DNA from: Paractinoplanes durhamensis
Lineage (GTDB): Bacteria; Actinomycetota; Actinomycetes; Mycobacteriales; Micromonosporaceae
NCBI RefSeq assembly: GCF_016862175.1
Contig: NZ_BOML01000074.1
Coordinates: 1 to 37,948, forward strand
Direction of reading: 5' to 3'
Length of the DNA: 37,948 nucleotides
Shown here: in pieces, positions 16,077 to 25,647 of the stretch
Layout of the letters: each line of letters begins with the position of its first letter
How positions within the stretch are numbered: the first letter of the stretch is position 1
Position numbers and translations under genes: made by a program
The notes under the pieces: generated by a model
Seen by the model: the letters and a program-made list of their open reading frames with translations, nothing else
The model's database searches: none
Told to the model about the DNA's origin: nothing

Positions 16077-17495
16077 ATGCATCGAGCACCACTCGCCGTC
16101 TGTCTCGCCGCCGCCTTCACCACCCTGCTCGACCAGGCCAGCCTCAACACGGCGGTGCCCGCGTTGCGCAGCTCGCTCGGGGCCGGGCCGGGCAGTGTGG
16201 GCTGGATCATCGCGGGCTACTCGCTGGCCTTCGGGCTCGCGCTGGTGCCGGGCGGGCGGCTGGGGGACGCGTACGGCCGGAAGTGGCTTTTCGTCGGTGG
16301 CATCACGGTGTTCAGCTCGGCCGCGATCGTCGCCGGGACCGCCCGGCACGCGTGGGTGATCGTGGTCGCCCGGCTCGTCCAGGGGCTCGGCGCCGGCACC
16401 GTCAACCCGCAGGTCATCGGCATCATCCAGGAGCTGTTCACCGGGCGGGAGCGAACCCGGGCGCTCGGCGCGTACGCGATCGTCGGCGGCGTCTCGGCGG
16501 TGATCGGCCCGTTCGTCGGCGGCCTGCTGATCGGCACCCTCGGCAACGAGTACGGCTGGCGCTGCGTACTCCTGCTGAACGTGCCGTTCGGCCTGCTCAC
16601 CGTGCCGCTGGCGATCAGGTGGTTCCCGGCCCGCGCGGGCAGCGGCCGGCGGACCACGCTGGACCTGCCCGGCCTGGCCGCGCTCGGCGCCGCGACGCTG
16701 TGCCTGCTGCTGCCGTTCACACTGCCGGCCGGCCAGTGCCCGCCGCGGCCGGTCTGGTTCGCCACCGCGGCGGTCCTGGTGGCCGTGCTGATCGCGTGGG
16801 AGCGCCGCTACGCCCGGTCCGGCGGCACCCCGATCCTGATGCCGTCGCTGCTGCGCTCGCGCGGCTATCGCAACGGCACGGTGATCGCGATGTTCCAGTT
16901 CGGGGCGAGCCTGTCCGCCGCCCTGGCCCTCACGCTCTACCTGCAGGAGAGTCTCGGCTGGTCGGCACTGCGCGCGGCGCTGACCATGCTGCCGAGCGCG
17001 GTCACCTTCGCGGCCGCGTCGGCGCTGGGGTGGCGGGTGGTCGGCCGCTACGGCCGGGTGAGCGTGTTCTGGGCGCTGGTCGCCTCGCTGCTCGCGGTGG
17101 TCGCGTCCGGCGTGGCCGTCGCGCATGCCCCGGCCGCTCATCTGGAGCTCACACTGATGGGCACCCAGTTCGTGCTGGGCGCGGCCGGCGGCCTGATCGT
17201 CTCGCCCAATCAGGCGCTGACCCTGATGCACGCGCCGCCCGGCGCGGCCGGGCTGGCCGCCGCGTTCCTTCAGCTGGCCCAGCGGATCTCCGCCTCGGTC
17301 GGGATGGCGGCGGTGGCCGGCCTGGTCCTGGCCGGATCGGGCGGCACCCCGGTCGTGCACGGGCTCGCGGTCTGCGCGGCGATGCTCGCCGCCGGCGCGG
17401 TCGTCGCCTGGCGGGACGGCCGGGCCGGACCCTCCGATGTGGCGGGCGCGGCAACAACTCCGTTACCGGTCCGTAGAAACATACATCGCCCATAG
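16077..17495 (+). CDS. MFS exporter, DHA2 type, 472 aa
   Basis: This is a membrane exporter of the 14-TM DHA2 class. It has LLDQASLNTAVPAL in TM1, the loop motif GGRLGDAYGRKW, and the motif C-like GPFVGGLLIG. I choose ATG at 16077. GTG at 16062 is possible, but AAGGGG would then be too close. It is divergent from the Dpp-type operon and shares its control region, so it may export a by-product or a toxic substrate analogue. This role is inferred. The following importer operon starts about 66 bp downstream on the same strand with its own promoter. Confidence 0.9.
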   Translation: MHRAPLAVCLAAAFTTLLDQASLNTAVPALRSSLGAGPGSVGWIIAGYSLAFGLALVPGGRLGDAYGRKWLFVGGITVFSSAAIVAGTARHAWVIVVARLVQGLGAGTVNPQVIGIIQELFTGRERTRALGAYAIVGGVSAVIGPFVGGLLIGTLGNEYGWRCVLLLNVPFGLLTVPLAIRWFPARAGSGRRTTLDLPGLAALGAATLCLLLPFTLPAGQCPPRPVWFATAAVLVAVLIAWERRYARSGGTPILMPSLLRSRGYRNGTVIAMFQFGASLSAALALTLYLQESLGWSALRAALTMLPSAVTFAAASALGWRVVGRYGRVSVFWALVASLLAVVASGVAVAHAPAAHLELTLMGTQFVLGAAGGLIVSPNQALTLMHAPPGAAGLAAAFLQLAQRISASVGMAAVAGLVLAGSGGTPVVHGLAVCAAMLAAGAVVAWRDGRAGPSDVAGAATTPLPVRRNIHRP

Positions 17496-17503
17496 GACTT
17501 GAG
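17480..17503 (+). promoter_or_regulatory. Weak third copy of the sulfur-island element
   Basis: CATACA (17480-17485), nine bases, then GGACTTGAG (17495-17503) agrees with the copy at 16032 in 14 of 24 positions, with the stretch ATAGGA intact. It overlaps the -35 of the promoter described below. The match is too weak to stand alone and is reported only because spacing and position agree with copies 1 and 2. Confidence 0.3.
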
Positions 17504-17528
17504 TTATTCGCCGAGACGGTCATAGCGT
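17499..17528 (+). promoter_or_regulatory. Probable promoter of the amino-acid importer operon
   Basis: A -35 TTGAGT (17499-17504) and a -10 TAGCGT (17523-17528) are 18 bases apart. Transcription would begin near 17535, leaving a leader of about 27 bases with GGAGG at 17550-17554. The boxes match housekeeping sigma consensus moderately. Confidence 0.45.
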
Positions 17529-17561
17529 GAAATGCACGCCCGCCACCCCGGAGGTAACCCC

Positions 17562-18433
17562 TTGACCGTCCTGTCCTCGCCGCCGGCGGCGGCCCTCGCC
17601 GCCGACGAGGGCGACCGGCTCACCGTGGTGCCGGCCCGCCATCCGTGGCGCTGGGTGGCCACCGTCATCGCCCTCGTCCTGGTCGCCCAGCTCCTGCACG
17701 GCCTGATCACCAACCCCGGCTGGGACTGGGCCACGTTCGCCGGCTACTTCTTCGAGAAGTCGGTGATGCAGGCGCTGCTGGTCACCCTGGAGCTGACCTT
17801 CCTCGGTGCGTTCCTCGGCTTCCTCGGCGGCCTGATCCTGGCCCCGATGCGCCTGTCGAAGAACCGGGTGCTGCAGTCGGTGAGCTGGTTCTACATCTGG
17901 ATCTTCCGGTCGGTGCCGCTGATCGTGCAGCTGCTCTTCTGGGCCAACCTCGGCTACCTCTACGAGACCCTGCAGATCGGCATCCCGTTCGGGCCCGGCT
18001 TCTGGCACTTCGAGACGAAGACCCTGGTCAGCTCGTTCGGCGCGGCCCTGCTCGGGCTGGCCCTGCACGAGGCCGCCTACGCCGCCGAGATCGTCCGGTC
18101 CGGCATCGTCTCGGTCGACCAGCGCCAACTGGAGGCGGCCGCCGCGCTCGGCATCCCGCGGCTGCGGCAGTTCCGCCGCATCCTGCTCCCGCAGGCCATG
18201 CGGGCGATCCTGCCGACCGCCGCCAACGAGCTGGTCAACCTCCTGAAAAGCACTTCGGTGGTGTACGTCCTGGCCATCGGCGAGATCTTCTACCAGGTGC
18301 AGGTCGTCTACGGCCGCACCGGCCGGGTCGTTCCGCTGCTGATGGTGGCCACGGTCTGGTACGTGATCCTCACCGCGGTCCTGTCGGTCTTCCAGCACTA
18401 CGTCGAGCGGCACTTCAACCGGGGATGGCGGCG

Positions 18434-18437
<4 letters not shown>
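17562..18437 (+). CDS. Polar amino acid ABC permease (His/Gln/cystine type), 291 aa
   Basis: This is the membrane subunit of a PAAT-class importer, with five or so TM segments and the EAA loop EAAAALGIPRLRQFRRILLPQAM. LHEAAYAAEIVRSGI is the class signature before it. The N-terminal ~55 residues are a cytosolic extension ahead of the first TM. I choose the TTG at 17562 because GGAGG sits seven bases upstream. The in-frame ATG at 17532 lies before that site. Its stop overlaps the ATPase start as ATGA. Cystine or cysteine-conjugate uptake is inferred from the downstream genes. Confidence 0.9.
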
Positions 18438-19177
<740 letters not shown>

Positions 19178-19189
19178 AACGGAGCTCCC

Positions 19190-20152
19190 ATGCGTACGAA
19201 ATCGGCGTTGATCGCCGTTGTTCTGGCCGCAGGCCTCGGCGCCTGCGCCGCGCCCGAGGAAAAGCCGGCCGAAGTGGCCGCGGCGGTCGGCACGGTAAAG
19301 ATCAACACCAGTCCCGAGCAGAACCGGATCGTGCCGGCCAAGGTGGACGCCCTCGCCGCCCTGGTTCCCGAGAAGATCCGCGCGACCGGCAAGCTGACCG
19401 TCGGTCTCGGCCTCGCCGGTTCGGGCTCCCCGCCGCTCGGCTTCACCGCCACCGACAACAAGACGCTGATCGGCAGCGAGCCGGACATCGCGAGCGCGGT
19501 CGCCGGCATCCTCGGCCTGCAGCCCGACCTGCAGAACAGCTCGTGGGAGAACCTGTTCATCGGCCTGGACAGCGGGAAGTACGACTTCGGCGCCTCCAAC
19601 ATCACGGTCACCGAGCTGCGTAAGCAGAAGTACGACTTCGCCACCTACCGCAAGGACGACCTGGCGTTCGAGACCAAGAAGGGCTCCGGCCTGAAGGTCA
19701 CCGGGCCGAAGGACGTGAGCGGCAAGAAGGTGGCGGTCTCGTCCGGCACCAACCAGGAGAAGATCCTGGTCGAGTGGAGCAAGCAGGACGTCGCGAACGG
19801 CCTGCCCGCGGTCGACATCAAGTACTACCAGACCAACCAGGCCACCTACCTGGCGCTCGGCTCCGGTCAGATCGACGCCTACCTCGGCCCGAACCCGACC
19901 TCGGCCTACCACGTCGCGGTGACCGGCGAGACCGAGATCGCGGGCACCTACTCCGGGGCCGGCGCCGACCTGCAGGGCCTGATCGCACTGACCACGAAAA
20001 AGGACAACGGCCTGGTCCCGGCGCTCAAGGGTGCGCTCGACGAGCTGGTCAAGTCCGGCGACTACGACAAGATCCTGGCACGGTGGAACCTGAGCAGCGA
20101 GGCCGTGACCCCCGAGGTCAACCCGCCCGGCCTCCCGATCGACGGGAAGTGA
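19190..20152 (+). CDS. Amino-acid-type substrate-binding lipoprotein (SBP family 3), 320 aa
   Basis: A signal peptide ends in the lipobox GLGAC, with Cys19 lipidated. The mature part is a family 3 binding protein: LTVGLGLAGSGSPPLGF, then DIASAVAGILG, the NLFIGLDSGKYDFG motif, and VAVSSGTNQEKIL. It is the receptor for the importer encoded immediately upstream (CGGAG five bases before the ATG). Its stop is one base before the monooxygenase gene at 20154, which ties uptake to oxidation of the ligand. Confidence 0.93.
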   Translation: MRTKSALIAVVLAAGLGACAAPEEKPAEVAAAVGTVKINTSPEQNRIVPAKVDALAALVPEKIRATGKLTVGLGLAGSGSPPLGFTATDNKTLIGSEPDIASAVAGILGLQPDLQNSSWENLFIGLDSGKYDFGASNITVTELRKQKYDFATYRKDDLAFETKKGSGLKVTGPKDVSGKKVAVSSGTNQEKILVEWSKQDVANGLPAVDIKYYQTNQATYLALGSGQIDAYLGPNPTSAYHVAVTGETEIAGTYSGAGADLQGLIALTTKKDNGLVPALKGALDELVKSGDYDKILARWNLSSEAVTPEVNPPGLPIDGK

Positions 20153-20153
20153 C

Positions 20154-21326
20154 ATGCCCGACCCACTCCATCTCGCGGTAGCGCTCGACGGCACCGGCTG
20201 GCATCCCGCCTCGTGGCGCTCACCCAACGCGCGGCCCGGCGACCTGTTCCGCCCCGGCTACTGGACCGACCTGGTCCGGGAGGCCGAGGCCGGCACGCTC
20301 GACTTCGTCACCATCGAAGACGCGCTCGGCCTGCAGACCGACCGGCCGGACGGGCCGGACGAGCGCACCGACCACGTGCGGGGGCGGCTCGACGCGATCC
20401 TGATCGCCTCCCGGGTGGCCCCGCTGACCTCGCACATCGGGCTGGTGCCGACCGCGACCGTCACGCACACCGAGCCGTTCCACATCTCCAAGGCGATCGC
20501 CACCCTCGACTACGTATCCCGCGGCCGGGCCGGCTGGCGGGTCCAGGTCTCCGGCCGGGCGCACGAGGCCGGCCACTTCGGGCGGCGCACGCTGCCGATG
20601 CTCAGCCCGGGGTCGCTGGATTCGGTCGCGGCGACCCAGGCCGTCAAGGACCTGTTCGAGGAGGCCACCGACTACGTCGAGGTGGTGCGGCGACTCTGGG
20701 ACAGCTGGGAGGACGACGCGGAGATCCGCGACGCCGCCACCGGCCGGTTCATCGACCGCGACAAGCTGCACTACATCGCGTTCGACGGGAAGTACTTCAG
20801 CGTCAAGGGCCCGTCCATCACGCCGCGGCCCCCGCAGGGTCAGCCGCTGGTCACGGCGCTCGCGCACGCGCCGATCCCGTACGCGTTCGCGGCCGGTTCC
20901 GCCGACCTCGCGTACGTGACCCCCGGCGACGCCGACCACGCCCGCAAGATCGTCGCGCAGATCCCGATCCCGCACGTCTTCGCCGACCTGGTCGTCTTCC
21001 TGGCCGACACCGAGCAGGAGGCGCGGGACGCCAAGGACCGGCTCGACACCCTCGACCGCACGGTCTTCACGTCCGACGCGGCGATCTTCACCGGCACCCC
21101 GGCGCAGCTCGCCGACCTGCTGCTCGACTGGCAGTCGGCCGGGCTCACCGGGTTCCGGCTGCGGCCGGCCCGGCTGCCCGACGACCTGGTCGCGATCACC
21201 CGCGGCCTGGTCCCGGAGCTGCGCCGCCGCGGCGCCTTCCGCTCGGAGTACGAAGCGTCCACCCTGCGTGGCCTGCTCGGCCTGGCCCGGCCGGCCAACC
21301 GCTATGAGGGAGCTCGGGTTGCCTAA
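20154..21326 (+). CDS. LLM-class flavin monooxygenase, NtaA/SnaA/DszA type, 390 aa
   Basis: This is a luciferase-like FMNH2-dependent monooxygenase. The type is shown by FVTIEDALGLQ, the IGLVPTATVTHTEPFHISKAIATLDYVSRGRAGWRVQVS stretch, and the C-terminal REYEASTLRGLL-like ending (SEYEASTLRGLL). It is translationally close to the binding protein and overlaps the next monooxygenase gene. It is shorter than typical NtaA enzymes (about 440), lacking part of the insertion. The substrate is unknown; a sulfur-bearing amino acid derivative is inferred from the operon. Confidence 0.88.
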   Translation: MPDPLHLAVALDGTGWHPASWRSPNARPGDLFRPGYWTDLVREAEAGTLDFVTIEDALGLQTDRPDGPDERTDHVRGRLDAILIASRVAPLTSHIGLVPTATVTHTEPFHISKAIATLDYVSRGRAGWRVQVSGRAHEAGHFGRRTLPMLSPGSLDSVAATQAVKDLFEEATDYVEVVRRLWDSWEDDAEIRDAATGRFIDRDKLHYIAFDGKYFSVKGPSITPRPPQGQPLVTALAHAPIPYAFAAGSADLAYVTPGDADHARKIVAQIPIPHVFADLVVFLADTEQEARDAKDRLDTLDRTVFTSDAAIFTGTPAQLADLLLDWQSAGLTGFRLRPARLPDDLVAITRGLVPELRRRGAFRSEYEASTLRGLLGLARPANRYEGARVA

Positions 21327-22656
21327 GCAGATCCACCTCGCCGCGCACTTCCCCGGCGTCAACAACACCACCGTGTGGAGCGACCCGAAGGCGGGCAGCC
21401 ACATCGAGTTCGACTCGTTCGTGAAGCTGGCGCAGACCGCCGAGCGGGCGAAGTTCGACTTCTTCTTCCTGGCTGAAGGGTTGCGGCTACGGGAGCAGGG
21501 CGGCCAGATCTACGACCTGGACGTCGTCGGCCGTCCCGACACGTTCACGGTCCTGGCCGCCCTGGCCGCGGTCACCACCCACCTCGGGCTGGCCGGCACG
21601 ATCAACTCGACGTTCAACGAGCCGTACGAGGTGGCCCGGCAGTTCGCGTCGCTCGACCACCTCTCCGACGGGCGGGCCGCCTGGAACGTGGTCACCTCGT
21701 GGGACGCCTTCACCGGCGAGAACTTCCGGCGCGGCGGCTTCCTGGCCGAGTCCGACCGCTACACCCGGGCCACCCAGTTCCTGGCCACCGCCCGGGAGTT
21801 GTTCGACTCGTGGCCGGCCGACGCGGTGGCCGCCGACAAGGAGTCCGGGGTCTTCCTGCGGGACGGCTCGGCCGGCCGTTTCCAGCACGCCGACCAGCAC
21901 TTCGACATCGCCGGCCGGTTCAACGTGCCGCGCAGCCCGCAGGGCCGGCCGGTCATCCTGCAGGCCGGTGACTCGGACGGGGGCCGGGAGTTCGCGGCGG
22001 CCACCGCCGACGCCATCTTCAGCCGGCACGGCACCCTGGTCGAGGGCCAGAAGTTCTACGCCGACGTGAAGCGGCGACTGCCTGCCTACGGGCGTGAGCG
22101 GGACTCGCTGAAAGTCCTTCCGGCCGCCACCTTCATCCTCGGCGACACCGACGCCGACGCTCAGGAAAAAGCCGCTGTCGTACGCCGTCAGCAGGTCAGC
22201 GGGGCGACCGCGATCAAGCTGCTCGAGCAGTTGTGGAACCGGGATCTCAGCGGTTACGACCCGGACGGGCCACTCCCGGCCATCGACCCGGACGTGTCGG
22301 ACAGCCACATCGCGAAGGGCCGGGCCAGCGTCCGGATGCACCGCGACCCGATCGCGACCGCCAACGAATGGCGGGCCCGGGCGGAGGCGGAGAAGCTGTC
22401 GATCCGGGACCTGATCGTCGAGGTGACCAACCGGCAGACGTTCATCGGCGCGGCGGCCACGATCGCCGGCGAGATCAACGACCTGGTGCAGCAGGACGCC
22501 GCCGACGGTTTCATCCTGGTGCCGCACGTGACCCCGGACGGCCTCGACGAGTTCGCCGACACGGTGGTGCCGCTGCTGCAGGAGCGCGGCGTCTTCCGTA
22601 CCGAATACGAGGGGACCACCTTGCGCGACCACCTCGGCCTGGAGTTCCCCCAATGA
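21304..22656 (+). CDS. LLM-class flavin monooxygenase, NtaA/CmoJ (YtnJ)-like, 450 aa
   Basis: This has the full NtaA-type length and order: IHLAAHFPGVNNTTVW, FFFLAEGLRL, VGRPDTFTVLAALAAVT, LDHLSDGRAAWNVVTSWD, and the end FRTEYEGTTLRDHLGL. In Bacillus, relatives in the yxe and ytm operons oxidise N-acetylated S-substituted cysteines next to an amino acid importer and an acetyltransferase, as here. ATG at 21304 overlaps the upstream gene. A TTG at 21319 has a better ribosome site (GAGGGAG) and may be the true start. The stop overlaps the GNAT start as ATGA. Confidence 0.9.
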   Translation: MRELGLPKQIHLAAHFPGVNNTTVWSDPKAGSHIEFDSFVKLAQTAERAKFDFFFLAEGLRLREQGGQIYDLDVVGRPDTFTVLAALAAVTTHLGLAGTINSTFNEPYEVARQFASLDHLSDGRAAWNVVTSWDAFTGENFRRGGFLAESDRYTRATQFLATARELFDSWPADAVAADKESGVFLRDGSAGRFQHADQHFDIAGRFNVPRSPQGRPVILQAGDSDGGREFAAATADAIFSRHGTLVEGQKFYADVKRRLPAYGRERDSLKVLPAATFILGDTDADAQEKAAVVRRQQVSGATAIKLLEQLWNRDLSGYDPDGPLPAIDPDVSDSHIAKGRASVRMHRDPIATANEWRARAEAEKLSIRDLIVEVTNRQTFIGAAATIAGEINDLVQQDAADGFILVPHVTPDGLDEFADTVVPLLQERGVFRTEYEGTTLRDHLGLEFPQ

Positions 22657-23354
22657 CCACCGTTTCGGCCGACGAGGCCGTTCTCGACAACGCGGTGTGG
22701 GAGTCGCTGATCGGGCCGCACGCGCACCTCGCGCAGGTGCACGGCCTCGCCGCGCGTTACCCGTCCGAGGTGGCCGGGTTCCACGCCCTGGCCGACTCGG
22801 CCGACCCGCAGGCGTGGCGCGACCTGACCGAGCTGACCGGCCCGGACGCGGACGTGGCGGTGGCCGGCGACGTGCCGGCCGAGCATCCCGGCTGGGAGGT
22901 GGTCGACCGGATCCCGGGGGTGCAGCTGATCGACGTATCGCTGCGCTCTTCGTCGTTGGCGGAGGCCGTGCGGCTCACCGGGGCGGACGTGCCGGAGATC
23001 CTCGACCTGATCGAACGCACCCGGCCCGGCCCGTTCCGGACACGCACCATCGAGCTCGGCACCTATCTGGGCCTGCGGCGCGGCGGGGCGCTGATCGCGA
23101 TGGCCGGCGAACGCCTGCACCCGACCGGCTGGACCGAGATCAGCGCGGTCTGCACCGACCCGGCCTTCCGCGGGCAGGGCCTGGCGACCGCGCTGGTGCG
23201 GGCGGTCGCGGCCGGCATCCGGGAGCGCGGCGAGACCCCGTTCCTGCACACGGCGGCGGCCAACCGAACAGCGATCCGGCTGTACGAGTCGATCGGCTTC
23301 CAGCTGCGCCGGCCGACCTCGTTCGCCCGCTACCGCACTATCGCCGCCGGGTGA
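22653..23354 (+). CDS. GNAT acetyltransferase (FR47-like), 233 aa
   Basis: The acetyl-CoA-binding fold is in the C-terminal 110 residues: EISAVCTDPAFRGQGLATAL carries the pyrophosphate-binding R-x-x-G-x-G/A loop, followed by FLHTAAANRTAIRLYESIGF. The N-terminal ~90 residues form the usual extra domain of FR47-like proteins. It overlaps the monooxygenase stop by four bases and is last in the operon. In the Bacillus counterpart operons the acetyltransferase protects the amino group of S-substituted cysteine before oxidation, so that role is a reasonable inference. The 3' end overlaps the convergent GGDEF gene by 17 bp. Confidence 0.9.
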   Translation: MTTVSADEAVLDNAVWESLIGPHAHLAQVHGLAARYPSEVAGFHALADSADPQAWRDLTELTGPDADVAVAGDVPAEHPGWEVVDRIPGVQLIDVSLRSSSLAEAVRLTGADVPEILDLIERTRPGPFRTRTIELGTYLGLRRGGALIAMAGERLHPTGWTEISAVCTDPAFRGQGLATALVRAVAAGIRERGETPFLHTAAANRTAIRLYESIGFQLRRPTSFARYRTIAAG

Positions 23355-24861
23355 CCGGACCGACGTGCGGAGCCGGGCGGACCGTGCCCTCCGGCGCGGT
23401 GACCTGGTTGCGGCCGGCCTCCTTGCTGGCGTAGAGCAGCTTGTCGGCCAGGCCCACCAGGTCGTCCGGGGTGTCGGTGTGCGTCGGCAGGGCGGCCAGG
23501 CCGAGGGACACGGTCACGGTGATCACCTCGGTCGGGCTGATCACCACACCGGTCCGCATGATGTCGAGTCGCAGCCGCTCGGCGACCGTGTAGGCGTCGG
23601 CCGGGCTGGTGCGCGGCAGCAGCACCGCGAACTCCTCGCCGCCGTAGCGGGCCACGATGTCGCCACTGCGGACCGCGGTGCGCAGCCGGTGCGCCACCTC
23701 GACCAGGACCCGGTCGCCGGCGGTGTGCCCGTACGTGTCGTTGACGTTCTTGAAGTGATCGATGTCGAGCAGGACCATCGACAGCGGTTCGCCGCCGCGA
23801 AGGGCCCGGGCGCATTCGGTGCCGAGTGTCTCGGCGAAGTAGCGGCGGGTGTGCAGGCCGGTCAGCCCGTCGGTGATCGCCGCCTGGCGCTGCGCCGCGG
23901 CGACGCCGCCGAGCCGGGCGGTGACCAGCAGGAACATCACCGCGCACGAGGCGGCCACCAGCAGGATGTGCAGGTTGCCGCCGCGCACGTACTGGATGAC
24001 CAGGGTGAGCGGGGCCAGCAGGGACGCGCCGGCGAGCAGGGACAGCCGGCTGCGGGTGGCCACCTGGTCGGCGGCGGCGGTGCGGTCGCCGAGCGGTCGC
24101 ATCGACGGGTGCAGTGCGGCCAGGCCGAGCATCAGCGACGCTCCGATCCAGGCCAGCTCCAGCGGCCAGGTGTACTCGAACTGCCAATGCACCAGCCGGA
24201 TCGTGTACGCCGTGTCGGCACCCCAGAACATCACCAGGTACCCGCCGAACAGGCGCAGCGACGCCAGGCCGAATCCGCCGCCGAGCATCAGGCGCAACCC
24301 GAGCACCAGCAGCAGCAGGTCCCCGATCGGGAAGGCCATCGACTCCAGGGTCAGCGCCAGGCCGGCCGTGGTGCCGCTCATCGAGGCCCGCAGCGGGTCG
24401 ATCACGAAGACCCAGCTGACCAGCGAGACGGCGACCGCCAGCAGGGTCCCGTCGATGATCGCGGGGACGTCCCGGCCCGGGGTGCGGTGCCGGACCATCA
24501 GCATCATGCCGGCCGCGATCAGCGGGAAGCGCAGCAGGTACGGGAGCATGGCCCACTGCAGGTCGATCTCCGGGCCGTCGAGCAGCGGAAACAGCGAGTA
24601 GAGCAGGTCGCCGACCGCGGAGAACCCGGCACCGGCGGCGATCAGCGCCCACGGCAGCCAGGCGTCCGGCCGGTTCCGGCGGATGCCGAGCAGGATCGCC
24701 GGCAGTGCGGAGGCGGTGCCGACCACGTAGAGGGCCTGGGTCACCACCGGCGACGCACCGAGCAGGGCGGCGGCGAGGTAGCCGAGCATGAGGACGGCAC
24801 CGGCAGTCAGGGGGACCGCCAGGTGCGCGGACGGCCGCCGGTCGAGACTGATCAGTGCCAT
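23338..24861 (-). CDS. Membrane diguanylate cyclase (GGDEF), 507 aa
   Basis: About ten hydrophobic segments occupy residues 12-316, arranged like an integral-membrane sensor, followed by a GGDEF domain from DGLTGLHTRRYF (331-342). The active site is GGEEF at 407-411. The inhibitory site RxxD (Arg398-Ser-Gly-Asp401) lies exactly five residues before it. The cyclase is therefore predicted to be active, making c-di-GMP from two GTP, and feedback-inhibited. No EAL domain is present. The start at 24861 places the first TM segment correctly; in-frame codons upstream run through the TetR gene. What it senses is unknown. Confidence 0.93.
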   Translation of the reverse strand: MALISLDRRPSAHLAVPLTAGAVLMLGYLAAALLGASPVVTQALYVVGTASALPAILLGIRRNRPDAWLPWALIAAGAGFSAVGDLLYSLFPLLDGPEIDLQWAMLPYLLRFPLIAAGMMLMVRHRTPGRDVPAIIDGTLLAVAVSLVSWVFVIDPLRASMSGTTAGLALTLESMAFPIGDLLLLVLGLRLMLGGGFGLASLRLFGGYLVMFWGADTAYTIRLVHWQFEYTWPLELAWIGASLMLGLAALHPSMRPLGDRTAAADQVATRSRLSLLAGASLLAPLTLVIQYVRGGNLHILLVAASCAVMFLLVTARLGGVAAAQRQAAITDGLTGLHTRRYFAETLGTECARALRGGEPLSMVLLDIDHFKNVNDTYGHTAGDRVLVEVAHRLRTAVRSGDIVARYGGEEFAVLLPRTSPADAYTVAERLRLDIMRTGVVISPTEVITVTVSLGLAALPTHTDTPDDLVGLADKLLYASKEAGRNQVTAPEGTVRPAPHVGPVTRRR

Positions 24862-24917
24862 GCCACCAGGATGGGGTCGCTCGGGTGCAAACCCGGTGGT
24901 TGCCGGGAGTCTCCCCG

Positions 24918-25547
24918 TTACGCAGTGGTGCGCTGGGCCGGGGTCACGCCGTACACCAAACGCAGGATCGCATCCGTGAGGGTGTCGATCAGCTCGTCCG
25001 GATCGTGCGCCGTGGGGTTGGCGAAGGCGTCGGCGAACGTGGTGAGCCGCAGGTTGATCGCCATGGTGGCGAGCAGCGTGGGCGATCCGTCGACGGTCAG
25101 GCCGGCCTTGGCGTCGCGTTCGATGCGCTGCCGGAAGGCGGTGCAGCCGTTGTTGACCACGCGCTCGCGCACCTGCATCACCTCGGGGCCGGGATCGGGG
25201 GCGAGGAACACCTCGCGCATCCAGCGGCCGTCGACCAGCCAGCGCTGGAACGACCCCACCAGCCCCTGTCGCAACGCGTCCCGGTCGAGGCCGTCGGACT
25301 CCAGCCAGCGGCCCATGTCGGCGTCGGTCAGCCCGATCGACTGGTCGCACAGCGCGGCCAGCAGCGCGGGCTTGGACTCGAAGTAGAAGTAGAACCCGGA
25401 CCGGGCGATGCCGGCCGCGCCGGCCAGCTCGTCGATGGTCACCTGACCGATCGGTTTCTCGCGCAGCACCACCTTGGCGGCGTCGAGCAGAGCTTGCTCC
25501 CTCTGATCGCCCTTGGTGGGCGCGCGGCGGCTTCCGATGGCAGGCAC
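24918..25547 (-). CDS. TetR-family regulator, EthR-like, 209 aa
   Basis: The helix-turn-helix is at about residues 15-65, with ARSGFYFYFESKPALLAAL as recognition region. The FYFYF pattern and the C-terminal domain resemble the EthR branch. It is divergent from the MFS gene at 25648. A near-perfect palindrome at 25601-25615 overlaps that gene's -35, so it most likely represses the exporter. The ligand is unknown. Confidence 0.92.
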   Translation of the reverse strand: MPAIGSRRAPTKGDQREQALLDAAKVVLREKPIGQVTIDELAGAAGIARSGFYFYFESKPALLAALCDQSIGLTDADMGRWLESDGLDRDALRQGLVGSFQRWLVDGRWMREVFLAPDPGPEVMQVRERVVNNGCTAFRQRIERDAKAGLTVDGSPTLLATMAINLRLTTFADAFANPTAHDPDELIDTLTDAILRLVYGVTPAQRTTA

Positions 25548-25600
25548 GAGGCGATCCTACCCAGACGTGTCCCGTGCATTCGACGTCACATCACTTATTT

Positions 25601-25615
25601 TCGACACTGTGTTGA
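25601..25615. promoter_or_regulatory. Putative TetR (EthR-like) operator
   Basis: TCGACAC-T-GTGTTGA is a 7+1+7 inverted repeat with a single mismatch. It lies between the divergent TetR and MFS genes and overlaps the exporter's -35 box, which is the classic blocking position. The TCGACA core recalls the known EthR operator sequence. The link is inferred. Confidence 0.6.
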
Positions 25616-25640
25616 GAATGCTCGGCAGCGAGTCTAGGTT
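25612..25640 (+). promoter_or_regulatory. Promoter giving a leaderless exporter mRNA
   Basis: TTGAGA (25612-25617) and TAGGTT (25635-25640) are 17 bases apart. Transcription starting seven or eight bases later would begin at the ATG (25648), and no ribosome site is present. This supports a leaderless transcript and fixes the start codon. Confidence 0.6.
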
Positions 25641-25647
25641 CGGTCTC

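Noticed and set aside
17532..17534. ATG at 17532 as start of the amino acid permease
   Set aside because: The strong GGAGG at 17550 lies after it and is well spaced for the TTG at 17562.
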